Assembly (NCBI RefSeq): GCF_036499745.1
Contig: NZ_DASYDG010000058.1
Coordinates: forward strand, 32,749 to 96,748
DNA: 64,000 nt
Direction of reading: 5' to 3'
Source of the DNA: Pinirhizobacter sp036499745
GTDB taxonomy: Bacteria > Pseudomonadota > Gammaproteobacteria > Xanthomonadales > Rhodanobacteraceae
The notes beneath the pieces are model-generated. The model was not told where the DNA came from. It made no database searches and was given only the letters and a program-made list of their open reading frames with translations. Positions 52,858 through 61,863 of this stretch are shown one piece after another. A program made the translations under genes and the position numbers. Within the stretch, counting starts at the first letter, position 1; every line of letters begins with the position of its first letter.

Positions 52858-54696
52858 ATGACCAGACAACACGCGACACGACAGGCAATGTTCCTTGCCC
52901 TGGCCCTGGGCAACGCAGGTTCCGCGATCGCCGGCTCCGACGACACACCGACCGGCCGCACGTGGATCAACCCGATCGACATCGACTACCGCTACAACTT
53001 CGAGCAGATGAACGAAGGTATTTCCTACCGTACCGGCGCTGATCCTGCCATGGTTCGTTACGGTGACAACTATTTCCTGTTCCAGACACTGGCCGACGGC
53101 TACTGGCAATCTCACGACCTGGTGCACTGGCAATTCACCAGGCCCGACCACTGGCCCTTCGACAGCGTGGTGGCACCGGCCACCCTGGTGACCGACGGCA
53201 AGTTGTTCCTGATGCAGTCGGCTGTCTCGCAAAGGCCGCTGATGTATTCCACGGATCCTGCGCATGGGAAATGGCAGTTCTGGACCCGCCAGTTGCCGCC
53301 CGTCCCCGGTGCGGTGGCGGAGGGCAACGCCGTGCCAGCTGGCCGCCTGCCGCCGGGCCCCACGGACCCCGGCCTGTTCGCCGACGACGACGGCAAGGTG
53401 TACCTCTACTGGGGATCGTCCGATACGTATCCGCTGCATGGCGCGCAGATCGACCTGAAAACCGCCTTTGCCGCGGAAGGCGAGGGCAAGCGGCTGGCCT
53501 TCGTGACCAAACCCCAGGTATTCCTGTCGCTGGATCCGCTCCACCATGGGTGGGAACGATTCGGCCAGGATCATACGGCTGGCGACAAGCCCTCCTACAT
53601 CGAGGGCTCGTGGATGAACCGTCACGGCGATACGTACTACTACCAGTACGCAGCCCCGGGCACCGAGTACAACGTGTACGCCACGGGTGTCTACACCGGC
53701 AAGAGTCCACTGGGGCCGTTCACTTATGCACCCTATAGCCCGGTGGGCTACAAGCCTGGCGGATTCGTTACCGGGGCAGGGCACGGCTCGACCTTCCAGG
53801 ATGCATACGGCAACTACTGGAATACCGGTACTGCGTGGATCGGTATCAACTGGCGCTTCGAGCGCCGCATCGACATGTTCCCGGCAGGCTTCCATAGTGA
53901 TGGCCAGATGTGGGTGGACACCCGCTTTGGCGATTTTCCGCAGGTCATGCCAGACCACGCCCTGCGTGAAGGCGAAAGCACTTTCGCCGGCTGGATGCTG
54001 CTGTCCTACCGCAAGGCCGCTGCTGCATCAGGCAGCCTTGCCGGGCACGATCCTTCCACGGTCACCGACGAAGATCCACGGACCTTCTGGGTTGCCCCGC
54101 GCAACGCACCGGGGCAAACGCTTACGGTTGATCTTGGCGGCGCCCGAACGGTTCGTGCCGTACAGGTGAACTATGCCGACTACCAATCCGGCCGGTTCGG
54201 CGATGCGCCCGACCTCATTACCCGGTTCAGGCTGGAGGGGTCCCTGGATGGCAAGTCCTGGAATGCGCTTGCCGATTGGTCGAAGGAAAACCGCGACCAT
54301 GCCAACGCCTATGTGGAACTGGCGAAGGCGGCCAGGGTTCGTTTCGTCCGCTATGTGAACGTGCACGTGGGTGCGAAGAACCTCGCCATCTCGGACCTGC
54401 GTGTGTTCGGCCGGGCCGATGGCTCCCCGCCCGCGGCGCCGGTGCTGACGTCGGCACGTCGCCATGCGGACGACCGCGATGCGGATATCACCTGGAAGCC
54501 GGTGCCTGGAGCGGTGGGCTACAACGTACGCTGGGGCCTGAAGGCCGACCGCCTGCACTGGACCTACCAGCGGTTCGCCGACCAGCCCACCACGCTTACC
54601 CTGCGTTCGCTCAACACGGGCGTGCACTACGTAGTGGCGGTGGAAGCGTTCGATGAGAACGGCGTTTCCGGGCTTTCGCAGGTCCTCCCTTTCTAG
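52858..54696 (+). CDS. GH43-like glycosidase with F5/8C (discoidin) and fibronectin III domains
   Basis: The likely ATG 52858 gives 612 residues with a signal peptide to about residue 26 (GSAIAGSDD). A five-bladed beta-propeller (residues about 40-365) has the GH43 pattern: base Asp62 in RTGADPAMVRYGDNYFLF, Asp near 170 in PTDPGLFADDDGKVYLYWG, and acid Glu249 in YIEGSWMNRHGDTYYY. A discoidin-type F5/8C domain (about 385-520) and a fibronectin III domain (about 525-612) follow. GH43 enzymes act on beta-xylosides, alpha-L-arabinofuranosides or galactans. No good ribosome site is seen, and ATG 52888 is an alternative start. The frame open from 52789 would cross the hairpin and is rejected. Confidence 0.83.
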   Translation: MTRQHATRQAMFLALALGNAGSAIAGSDDTPTGRTWINPIDIDYRYNFEQMNEGISYRTGADPAMVRYGDNYFLFQTLADGYWQSHDLVHWQFTRPDHWPFDSVVAPATLVTDGKLFLMQSAVSQRPLMYSTDPAHGKWQFWTRQLPPVPGAVAEGNAVPAGRLPPGPTDPGLFADDDGKVYLYWGSSDTYPLHGAQIDLKTAFAAEGEGKRLAFVTKPQVFLSLDPLHHGWERFGQDHTAGDKPSYIEGSWMNRHGDTYYYQYAAPGTEYNVYATGVYTGKSPLGPFTYAPYSPVGYKPGGFVTGAGHGSTFQDAYGNYWNTGTAWIGINWRFERRIDMFPAGFHSDGQMWVDTRFGDFPQVMPDHALREGESTFAGWMLLSYRKAAAASGSLAGHDPSTVTDEDPRTFWVAPRNAPGQTLTVDLGGARTVRAVQVNYADYQSGRFGDAPDLITRFRLEGSLDGKSWNALADWSKENRDHANAYVELAKAARVRFVRYVNVHVGAKNLAISDLRVFGRADGSPPAAPVLTSARRHADDRDADITWKPVPGAVGYNVRWGLKADRLHWTYQRFADQPTTLTLRSLNTGVHYVVAVEAFDENGVSGLSQVLPF

Positions 54697-55034
54697 CACC
54701 TCCCAGGTGCCTCGGGGCATAGGCTTGATGGCCGTAAAGCCGTCCGTAAAAAATTGTTGTATTCGCCGAAATAGCGGAGTAGCGTCCCAATTGCCCGCAT
54801 GCGCATCGGTCTTCCCCAACCGGCATGTGGCAGGCCACGAGGAAGGCGTGGCTTCGTTTCGTACAGCACTGCCACAACCGTGGAACGCGCGGCCGTGCAA
54901 TATCGGAGCGTCACTATGAACGTACCCCACTGCACCTGGGTATAGCCGCCCACACGGCTTGTCCCGTGCCGCTTTGCCGCGGCGCTCCTGATCGTCGTCC
55001 GCCTTAACTCCCCTACAGGCCTCGGAGATCGCAT
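54697..55034 (+). other. 338-base gap upstream of a TonB receptor; no gene seen
   Basis: A small hairpin GCACCT/AGGTGC (54696-54710) follows the GH43 stop. The remainder shows an AT-rich patch near 54750-54775 (AAAAAATTGTTGTATT) that could hold a promoter, but no convincing -10/-35 pair is seen. A GGAGA lies before the receptor ATG. No coding frame, RNA gene or repeat is recognised. Confidence 0.5.
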
Positions 55035-57863
55035 ATGCATACCCTAACGCACGCCCGTGCGCTGCGTCGTCGCGCCCTTGCGACTGCGCTGATGGCCGCC
55101 TGCTCCCCGCTGGCGGCCTACGCACAAGCCAACCCGCCGGGCCAAGGCTCCCCCACAGGACCGCAGCCCCAAACCACTGAACTGGCGGCCATCACGGTGA
55201 CCGGCTCGGCATTGCCGCGCATCGACGCCGAAACACCCTCGCCGGTCACGGTGATTACCGCCGACCAGATCCGAAAAAGCGGCCTTACTACCGTATCGGA
55301 TGTGGTTCGCGCGGTGTCGGCCGACAACAGCGGATCGATCCCCGCGGCATTCACCGCGGGTTTCGCCGCAGGTTCGTCGGGCGTAGCGCTTCGCGGCCTC
55401 ACCGTGAACTCCACCCTGGTGCTGATCGATGGCCGGCGCGCGGCAAGCTATGCGCTGGCCGACGACGGCCAGCGATCGTTCGTCGACCTCAACACCATTC
55501 CTTCCAACGCCATCGAACGCATCGATGTGTTGAAGGACGGCGCTTCATCGCTGTACGGGGCCGATGCCATTGCCGGTGTGGTGAATATCATCCTCAAGCC
55601 AAGCTTCACCGGTGTGGATGCCACGGCGGATGTCGGCACTTCGCAACATGGTGGCGGCACCACGCGCCGCGCCACGGCGTTGATGGGCACGGGCAGCCTG
55701 AAGGACGATGGCTACAACGCGTACCTGAGTGTGGAATACCAGAAGGACGATGCCATTGGCGTGGGTCAGCGCGGGTTCCCCTTCAACAACGCCGACCTGA
55801 GCCGCATCGGCGGCAATAACCTCACCGCCGGCCAGCCATCGCAGAACTCAGGCTCGTTCTGGGGCACGGTGACACCCGGTACGCTGGGCACACCCGGCGA
55901 CATCACCACGGGCGTTCCGAACCCCGGTGCCGTGGCCCAGCCGCTGGTGCCTTGCGGCCCAGGCGGCACGCTGGTGACCAATGATCCATCGAACCCCGGC
56001 AGTTACTGCTCGCAGAACCAGGCCCTGTTCGGGCAAATCCAGCCGGAAATGAAGCGGACAGGCGTCTATGGCCGGTTGACGATCAAGATTTCAGACAACA
56101 CCACTGCCTATATAGGTATGAGCTACTACGACACCAAGACCATCGTGCGCGCCGTGCCGGCACAGATCCAGACCAGTACGCCCAACAACACTAACTCCAT
56201 TGCCCTGCCTGTGACTTTAAGCAATGGCCAACTCAATCCGTACAACCCATTCGCGGCGGCCGGCAACGTGGCCCTGCTCAACTTCGCCTTCCCGGATATT
56301 CCCGGTGGTGCGAAGAACGACAACCACAACCTGCGCTTCGTCGGCGGTGTGCATGGACGCTGGGGCGAGTGGGACTACGACAGTGCGCTGGTGTTGAACC
56401 ACACGTCGCTCGACGTGGACAACATCGGCTTCCTCAACTATGCGGCACTCATCAACGACATCAATACCGGTGCCTACAACTTCACCAACCCGGGGGCCAA
56501 TTCCCCGGCGCTGCGCGCGGCACTGGCGCCTGTCCTTAGCAAAACCTCCACCAGCGACCTGCAGTCGCTCGATTTCCGGGCGTCGCGTACGCTGGCGGAC
56601 CTGGGCGGCGGCGCGCTGGGACTTGCCACCGGTATCGACCTGCGCAAGGAGCGCCAGGACGATCCGGACCTCAATCCCAACCTGGCGGCCCAAGGCCTTG
56701 GCGTTGCGCACACGCAAGGCCACCGCGTGGTGCGGGGCGCGTACGTTGAGCTGGATGCGCCGTTCCTGGAAAGCCTTGAGGTGGATGCCTCGGGACGCTT
56801 CGACCGCTACTCCGATTTCGGCAGCAATTTCTCGCCGAAGGTCGGCATCAAATGGAAGCCCATCGACCAGATCGCCATTCGCGGCACATGGTCGAAGGGG
56901 TTCCGCGCGCCAAGCTTCGCTGAGAATGGATCCAGCCAGGCTGAAGGTTTCGCCACCTTTACCCCGCCGTCGGATTTCCAGGATGCCCATGGTGGCAGTG
57001 GTTACGTGCAACCGTATCCGCTGGCGTTCCTTACCTCAGCCAATCCACGCATCCAGCCGGAGAAATCGAAGAGTTTCACCCTGGGCGTGTTGCTACAACC
57101 CTGGGACCGCTTCAGTGCGTCGGTGGATTACTACCAGATCAAGAAGACCGGTGTGATCGCCCAGCAGGATCCGAACGCGGTACTGGATGCCTACTTTGCC
57201 GGCCTGCCATTGCCGCCGGGATCCTCCATCGTGGTTGATGTCCCGGACCCGGCCGCACCCACGGCGCTGCCGCGGCCGATCGTGGTGGATGCTCCCTACG
57301 TGAACCAGAACTCGCTCAAGACCCAGGGCGTGGACCTGGACCTTCGTGCCAATGCCGACTGGGGCGCGATGCACTGGGATTCGGATTTGAGCCTGACCAA
57401 GATCATAAGCTGGACGCTGACCTTGCAGGGCGGTTCCAAGGAGCAATTCGTGGGGACCCACGGGCCGTATGGTGTGTCCTCCGGTGCCGGCACACCGCGC
57501 TATCGTGGTTCGTGGTCCAACAGCGTGACCTTCGGCAAGGCCACCGTCACCGGTACGCTCTACTACACCAGCGGGCTCAAGCTCACCGCGCCGGATGTCG
57601 CCGAAGGTTGTTTCTCCACCAACACCATCACGGGGGAGAATTTCCCGCCGAGCTGCCGGATGTCCTCGTTCACGACCTTCGACCTGACGGGAAGCTATGA
57701 CATCACCCCGAAGATCAGCCTTACCGGTTCCGTGCTGAACGCCTTCGACAAGAAGGCGCCGATCGACACGCTGAACTACGCGGCGCTGAACTACAACCCC
57801 ACCTACGCACAGCCGGGCGCCGTGGGACGTTTCTACACCGTGGGCGTGAGGGTGAAACTATGA
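55035..57863 (+). CDS. TonB-dependent receptor (large-substrate type)
   Basis: This 942-residue outer-membrane protein has a signal peptide to about residue 33 (AAYAQANPP) and a TonB-box-like LAAITVTGSALPR. Its plug domain has TVSDVVRAVSADNSGSIP..GVALRGLTVNSTLVLIDGRRAASYALADDGQR..IERIDVLKDGASSLYGADAIAGVVNIILK. The barrel is long and contains extracellular cysteine loops. This plug style is typical of Xanthomonadales receptors that take up peptides or complex carbohydrates. Its position between GH43 and GH31 suggests a role in importing products of this glycan locus. ATG 55035 follows GGAGA. It is convergent, with a four-base gap, to the small secreted-protein gene. Confidence 0.93.
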   Translation: MHTLTHARALRRRALATALMAACSPLAAYAQANPPGQGSPTGPQPQTTELAAITVTGSALPRIDAETPSPVTVITADQIRKSGLTTVSDVVRAVSADNSGSIPAAFTAGFAAGSSGVALRGLTVNSTLVLIDGRRAASYALADDGQRSFVDLNTIPSNAIERIDVLKDGASSLYGADAIAGVVNIILKPSFTGVDATADVGTSQHGGGTTRRATALMGTGSLKDDGYNAYLSVEYQKDDAIGVGQRGFPFNNADLSRIGGNNLTAGQPSQNSGSFWGTVTPGTLGTPGDITTGVPNPGAVAQPLVPCGPGGTLVTNDPSNPGSYCSQNQALFGQIQPEMKRTGVYGRLTIKISDNTTAYIGMSYYDTKTIVRAVPAQIQTSTPNNTNSIALPVTLSNGQLNPYNPFAAAGNVALLNFAFPDIPGGAKNDNHNLRFVGGVHGRWGEWDYDSALVLNHTSLDVDNIGFLNYAALINDINTGAYNFTNPGANSPALRAALAPVLSKTSTSDLQSLDFRASRTLADLGGGALGLATGIDLRKERQDDPDLNPNLAAQGLGVAHTQGHRVVRGAYVELDAPFLESLEVDASGRFDRYSDFGSNFSPKVGIKWKPIDQIAIRGTWSKGFRAPSFAENGSSQAEGFATFTPPSDFQDAHGGSGYVQPYPLAFLTSANPRIQPEKSKSFTLGVLLQPWDRFSASVDYYQIKKTGVIAQQDPNAVLDAYFAGLPLPPGSSIVVDVPDPAAPTALPRPIVVDAPYVNQNSLKTQGVDLDLRANADWGAMHWDSDLSLTKIISWTLTLQGGSKEQFVGTHGPYGVSSGAGTPRYRGSWSNSVTFGKATVTGTLYYTSGLKLTAPDVAEGCFSTNTITGENFPPSCRMSSFTTFDLTGSYDITPKISLTGSVLNAFDKKAPIDTLNYAALNYNPTYAQPGAVGRFYTVGVRVKL

Positions 57864-57867
57864 AGTG

Positions 57868-58377
57868 CTAGAAACCGCCGCGGGCGAACAGCCACGTGCC
57901 GTTCGCCTGCCGCAACATCCCGAAGGTACGGTCGGCCTCCTCGTTGCTGTCCACGTCGTAGAACAGCACCCGGAAGGTCAACGTGCCATCGGGGCGTTGC
58001 TTCACCGAATGGATATGGCGGATGGACATGCACTTGCCAGGGTCGTGATAACGCGTGGCGCTGATCGCGGAAAGATAGTAAGTGCTGCCGCTGAACCCGG
58101 GTACCTGGTACGCGGCCAGGTGTGTCCAGGCATCCCACCCCGGGTAGCAGGCAAGGAACGAAACCACCGGCTCCATGGCAGGTAACGCTTCCTGCCACGA
58201 GACTTTGAGGTTCTCGGCCACCGGTGCCTGCTCCAGGACCTGGTGAAGCTCGCGCGATTGCACCTGGGTGGGCTTGGGCGTCGGTGCGGCGGCGGTGGCA
58301 TCAGCGGCCAGGGCGGTGATGGCGTGACCGGTGGACAGCACGAGCACGGCCGCGATCATGCCCGGAACCGCTCTCAT
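57868..58377 (-). CDS. Small secreted protein of unknown function, coupled to GH31
   Basis: From ATG 58377, preceded by GGGAGG, the product is 169 residues with a signal peptide to about residue 25 (AITALAADA). I do not recognise a family. The mature part has about 120 residues with two cysteines (LACYPGWDAW and DPGKCMSIRH) and a C-terminal strand set FRVLFYDVDSNEEADRTFGMLRQANGTWLFARGGF that looks like a small alpha/beta or NTF2-like fold. Its ATG overlaps the stop of the GH31 gene (ATGA), so it is translationally coupled and probably functions with that enzyme, for example as a periplasmic partner. Confidence 0.7.
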   Translation of the reverse strand: MRAVPGMIAAVLVLSTGHAITALAADATAAAPTPKPTQVQSRELHQVLEQAPVAENLKVSWQEALPAMEPVVSFLACYPGWDAWTHLAAYQVPGFSGSTYYLSAISATRYHDPGKCMSIRHIHSVKQRPDGTLTFRVLFYDVDSNEEADRTFGMLRQANGTWLFARGGF

Positions 58378-60719
58378 GGTTGCACCTCCCACGAGCCAGG
58401 TTTCCCGGCAGGCAGTTTCAGGTACGTGACCTCGCCATATTTGTCCTTGCCGGTCGTCCAGCCGGGGGCTTCGGTGGCACGCAGCACGTGTTCGTCCTTG
58501 CGGCGGGTAAGGCCGGCCACGGATGTACCGGCTACGCCATGCACTTTCACCAGGTAATACTTCAGCGGTGCCTTGTACGTGCCTGACCGCGTCCCCGTGG
58601 TGAACACCGCACCCTTGCCGCTGCGGCGGGTGGAGAGTGTCTGCGCAAAATACTGGCCTTTTTCGTAGTTATAGTTCGTGCCGTTGTCGTCGTAATAGTT
58701 GAAATGTGTTTCGCCATCGGCGGGGAACACGTCCACGTCGAGGTTGACCAGCGGCGTCTGTCCGACGTACTGCACCGGCCCCTGGCTGGGAATGATCGCT
58801 CCGTCGCGGATGAATAGCGGAATGTCGCTCCAGCTCTTGGCATCCACCGGCAGGCTGACGGACCTGCCGCCTTCGTACACCTTGCCGTCGAAATAGCCTG
58901 TCCAGCGGCCCTTGGGCAGGTACACCTGTTTGCCAATCTGGCCGCCGATCACCACCGGCGATACCAGCAGGTACTGGCCGAACATCCAGCCGTCCACGTC
59001 GTTGCGCACGTTGGCGTCGGCGGGGAACTCAAAGGGTAGGGGCCGTACCAGGCCAACGCCGGTATCGTAGGTGGCGCGCTCGTACGAGTAGATATAAGGA
59101 ATGAGCGAATAACGCAGCCGGATGGCATTCGTTGCCGCGGCTTCCGCCACCGGCCCATAGCGCCACGGCTGGCGTTTCTCGTTCAACGAGCCATGCACGC
59201 GGAAGATCGGCGTGAAGGCACCGAACTCGATCCATCGGGCGTAATTCTCGTCCGAGGGACGGCCGACGAAACCGCCGCCGTCCATGCCCCATTTCCATTC
59301 GCCCAGGCTGATCGCGCTCAGCATCCGCTCGCGCTGGCTGGACATGCTGTCAAAGCCCGTATCGATGTCGCCGGACCACATGCCGTACGCGTAGCGCTGC
59401 GAGCCCAGGTAGAAATTCCGGTTCAACGACCACACGCGCAGTGGCGAATAAGCCCGCTGGCCCTCGTAGAGGCTGCGCTGCATGTTCATGAACTGGTAGT
59501 CGTCGCCGGTATCGTCGGCCTCGTCATTCCACCAGGCCACGATGCCGGTATCGAAGGAGTGCTTGAGTACGTCGTTGAAAAACCATGTGCGGGTGTCGGG
59601 CTTGTTGAAGTCGACGTCGCGCATCATCTTCAACGAGAAGTAGTCGCCCAGGGCGGGCTTGGCGTCGAACCACAGATGGTGGTCGGTGGCGTAGCGGCCC
59701 TGGATGCTATCTACCAGGATGCGCGGCTTCATGATGCCGGCGAGCTTGATGCCCTGGGCGTCAAGCTGAGATTTCAACCGGCCACTGGGACCATCGGGGA
59801 ATTTCTTCTCGTTCCAGCGGAACTCGCCGTAGTTGTCCTCGCTCCAGGCCTTCCAGTCGAAGTCGAGCGTCATGTTGTCGGTCGGGATCTTCTTCTGCCG
59901 GTAGGTCTTGACGATGTCCAGCAACTCCGCCTGGTCGATGCCGAACTGGCTGTTGATGAAGCCCATCGCCCATTTGGGAAAGATCGGCGCCGGGCCGCTG
60001 AGCCGTGACAGTGCGCGGAAGATCTCCGGCGGCGTGCCGGTGATCAGGTAATAGGTGAAGTTGCCATCGGGAAAGCCGTCGGCGGTGAGCGTGCCGCCAT
60101 CGAGGTTGAAGCGTGCGGGCCGTGCATCCACCAGCACGCCGTAGCCCGACGTACTCCAGGCGAAAGGCGCCCCGGCATAGCCCTGCTCACCTGATTTGGC
60201 CACTTGCACGCCCTGGCGCAGCAGCCCGGCCTGTGAAGGCTCGGTGGCGAAGTAGCCGCGGATGCCGTAGATGCGGTCCGATGCCGCATGGGTGAGCACG
60301 ATGCGGCCCGAGGCCAGCGCCGCGGTGTCCGCCTGGGTCAGCAGTGGCTGGCCTTCGGGCGTGGTGAGGGCAAGGGTGCCGGTGGACTTGTCCCAGCGGG
60401 CGGTGTACCCGGGCGTTGAGAGCTCCACCGCATGGGCGGTGTCCTGCAGCTTACCCGGCGCCACGGGCTTCGGTGGTGATTTCGGGTCGATCACGAAGGT
60501 TGCGGGCTGGGGTGGGGCGCCGGCCCGGGTTACATGCACTTGCAGCACGTTGACGGCTACCGGCCGCAGGGTGATGGTCTGCTTTTCCTGGCTGACGGAA
60601 ATTCCGCCATCCGCGGCACGGGCCGTGGGAGCGGCATGGACGGGCGGGGTGGCCAGCAGGGGCAGGGTGAGCCCTGCGGCGATCACGAGCAGGTAGCGGC
60701 GGACAACGGGGTATCCCAT
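58374..60719 (-). CDS. Secreted GH31 alpha-glycosidase
   Basis: The 781-residue protein has a signal peptide to about residue 29 (PPVHAAP) and the GH31 order: N-terminal beta-sandwich, (beta/alpha)8 barrel, and two C-terminal beta domains. The nucleophile is Asp399 in IVAWWNDEADD and the acid/base Asp451 in GMWSGDIDTGFDSM. DFDWKAW and RVHGSLNEKRQPWRYG complete the active site. GH31 members include alpha-xylosidases, alpha-glucosidases, alpha-galactosidases and sulfoquinovosidases. Together with GH95 and GH39, alpha-xylosidase action on xyloglucan is one attractive guess. ATG 60719 is preceded by TAGGGACG. It runs opposite to the rest of the glycan locus and is coupled to a small secreted-protein gene. 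Confidence 0.92.
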   Translation of the reverse strand: MGYPVVRRYLLVIAAGLTLPLLATPPVHAAPTARAADGGISVSQEKQTITLRPVAVNVLQVHVTRAGAPPQPATFVIDPKSPPKPVAPGKLQDTAHAVELSTPGYTARWDKSTGTLALTTPEGQPLLTQADTAALASGRIVLTHAASDRIYGIRGYFATEPSQAGLLRQGVQVAKSGEQGYAGAPFAWSTSGYGVLVDARPARFNLDGGTLTADGFPDGNFTYYLITGTPPEIFRALSRLSGPAPIFPKWAMGFINSQFGIDQAELLDIVKTYRQKKIPTDNMTLDFDWKAWSEDNYGEFRWNEKKFPDGPSGRLKSQLDAQGIKLAGIMKPRILVDSIQGRYATDHHLWFDAKPALGDYFSLKMMRDVDFNKPDTRTWFFNDVLKHSFDTGIVAWWNDEADDTGDDYQFMNMQRSLYEGQRAYSPLRVWSLNRNFYLGSQRYAYGMWSGDIDTGFDSMSSQRERMLSAISLGEWKWGMDGGGFVGRPSDENYARWIEFGAFTPIFRVHGSLNEKRQPWRYGPVAEAAATNAIRLRYSLIPYIYSYERATYDTGVGLVRPLPFEFPADANVRNDVDGWMFGQYLLVSPVVIGGQIGKQVYLPKGRWTGYFDGKVYEGGRSVSLPVDAKSWSDIPLFIRDGAIIPSQGPVQYVGQTPLVNLDVDVFPADGETHFNYYDDNGTNYNYEKGQYFAQTLSTRRSGKGAVFTTGTRSGTYKAPLKYYLVKVHGVAGTSVAGLTRRKDEHVLRATEAPGWTTGKDKYGEVTYLKLPAGKPGSWEVQP

Positions 60720-60811
60720 CGGCTTGCGTCCCTAGGCGGTCGAAGGCCAAGGATAGGCCAGGCCGGCGTGACGGGTCGACCCTCAAGCTTGTTTTGACTC
60801 GACTTGGCCCA

Positions 60812-60825
60812 TACACAGTGGTGTA
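60812..60825 (+). promoter_or_regulatory. Perfect 5+4+5 inverted repeat upstream of the NTF2-like gene
   Basis: TACAC (60812-60816) and GTGTA (60821-60825) flank AGTG, with TTGACT 17 bases further upstream. The symmetry and position between two divergent genes suggest a regulator-binding site, but the regulator is unknown and chance is possible. Confidence 0.35.
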
Positions 60826-60868
60826 GTTGGCACGACACCTTGTGTTCCCACAAAAGGAAGTTGCCACC

Positions 60869-61327
60869 ATGCACCGAGTTGCCCGAAACCTCGTCCTGTC
60901 GTGCCTGTCCACCCTGGCCATCGTCCCATCGCTGGTGATGGCAGCCAATCCTACCGAGCAAGCGGTTCTGGCACCGATCCAGGCGCTGTTCGACGGCATG
61001 GCCCGTTACGACAAGAACGCCATCCTGGCCGAAGTGCAGCCGGAGGGCAGCGTGGCGCTGCTGCGTGAAGGCAAGGTGGTGCGCATGACGCTTGCCCAGT
61101 TCGCCGACCACATCAAGCCATCGAAGGACCGCATCGAAGAACGCATCCACGACCCGGACGTCCGCATCGACGATGACATTGCCATGGTGTGGGCGCCCTA
61201 TGAATTCCTGCTCAACGGCAAAGTGGTCCACTGTGGGACCGACGTGATCAACCTCGTGCACGAGAACCAGCGCTGGGTGATTTCCGGCATTGCCGACAAC
61301 AGCCGCAATAACTGTCCGTCTTCATAA
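60869..61327 (+). CDS. Secreted NTF2/SnoaL-like protein
   Basis: ATG 60869, behind AAGGAAG, gives 152 residues with a signal peptide to about residue 24 (PSLVMAAN). The rest resembles the cone-shaped NTF2/SnoaL-like fold (VLAPIQALFDGMARYDKNAILAEVQPEGSVAL..IAMVWAPYEFLLNGKVVHCGTDVINLVHENQRWVISGIADNSR). Such domains serve as small enzymes or ligand-binding proteins, and no catalytic function can be assigned here. It is followed after 16 bases by msrA on the same strand, so one transcript is likely. The frame open from 60827 crosses the ribosome site and is not used. Confidence 0.8.
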   Translation: MHRVARNLVLSCLSTLAIVPSLVMAANPTEQAVLAPIQALFDGMARYDKNAILAEVQPEGSVALLREGKVVRMTLAQFADHIKPSKDRIEERIHDPDVRIDDDIAMVWAPYEFLLNGKVVHCGTDVINLVHENQRWVISGIADNSRNNCPSS

Positions 61328-61343
61328 AGAGAGGAGAAATACC

Positions 61344-61856
61344 ATGACCGCTACCACCGAACGCGCCGTGCTTGCCGGAGGCTGCTTCTGGGGCATGCAG
61401 GATCTCATCCGGCACCAACCGGGGGTGGTCTCCACGCGTGTCGGCTACACCGGCGGCGACGTGAAGGACGCCACCTACCGCAACCATGGCACGCACGCCG
61501 AAGGCATCGAGATCATCTTCGATCCTGCGGTAACCAGTTACCGGAAGATCCTGGAGTTCTTCTTCCAGATCCACGACCCGAGCACCGCCAACCGCCAGGG
61601 CAACGATCGCGGCACGTCGTACCGGTCCGGCATCTACTACACGACCGATGAGCAGAAGCGCGTGGCCGAAGACACCATCGCCGACGTGGATGCCTCAGGC
61701 CTGTGGCCGGGCAAGGTGGTGACCGAGGTGGCGCCCGCCGGGGACTTCTGGCAGGCCGAACCCGAGCACCAGGATTACCTGGTGAATTATCCTACGGGCT
61801 ACACCTGCCACTTCATCCGTCCGGACTGGAAGCTTCCCGAACGCGCCAAGGCGTGA
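61344..61856 (+). CDS. msrA: Peptide methionine-S-sulfoxide reductase MsrA
   Basis: MsrA reduces the S epimer of methionine sulfoxide in proteins. The 170-residue sequence has the active-site motif GGCFWGMQ with nucleophile Cys14. EGIEIIFDP, FFQIHDPSTANRQGNDRGTSYRS and PAGDFWQAEPEHQDYL are all conserved in the family. Only one further cysteine (YTCHFI near the end) is evident as resolving residue. ATG 61344 is preceded by GAGAGGAG. It follows the NTF2-like gene closely and is convergent with the 2OG oxygenase. Confidence 0.96.
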   Translation: MTATTERAVLAGGCFWGMQDLIRHQPGVVSTRVGYTGGDVKDATYRNHGTHAEGIEIIFDPAVTSYRKILEFFFQIHDPSTANRQGNDRGTSYRSGIYYTTDEQKRVAEDTIADVDASGLWPGKVVTEVAPAGDFWQAEPEHQDYLVNYPTGYTCHFIRPDWKLPERAKA

Positions 61857-61863
61857 TGCGGGT

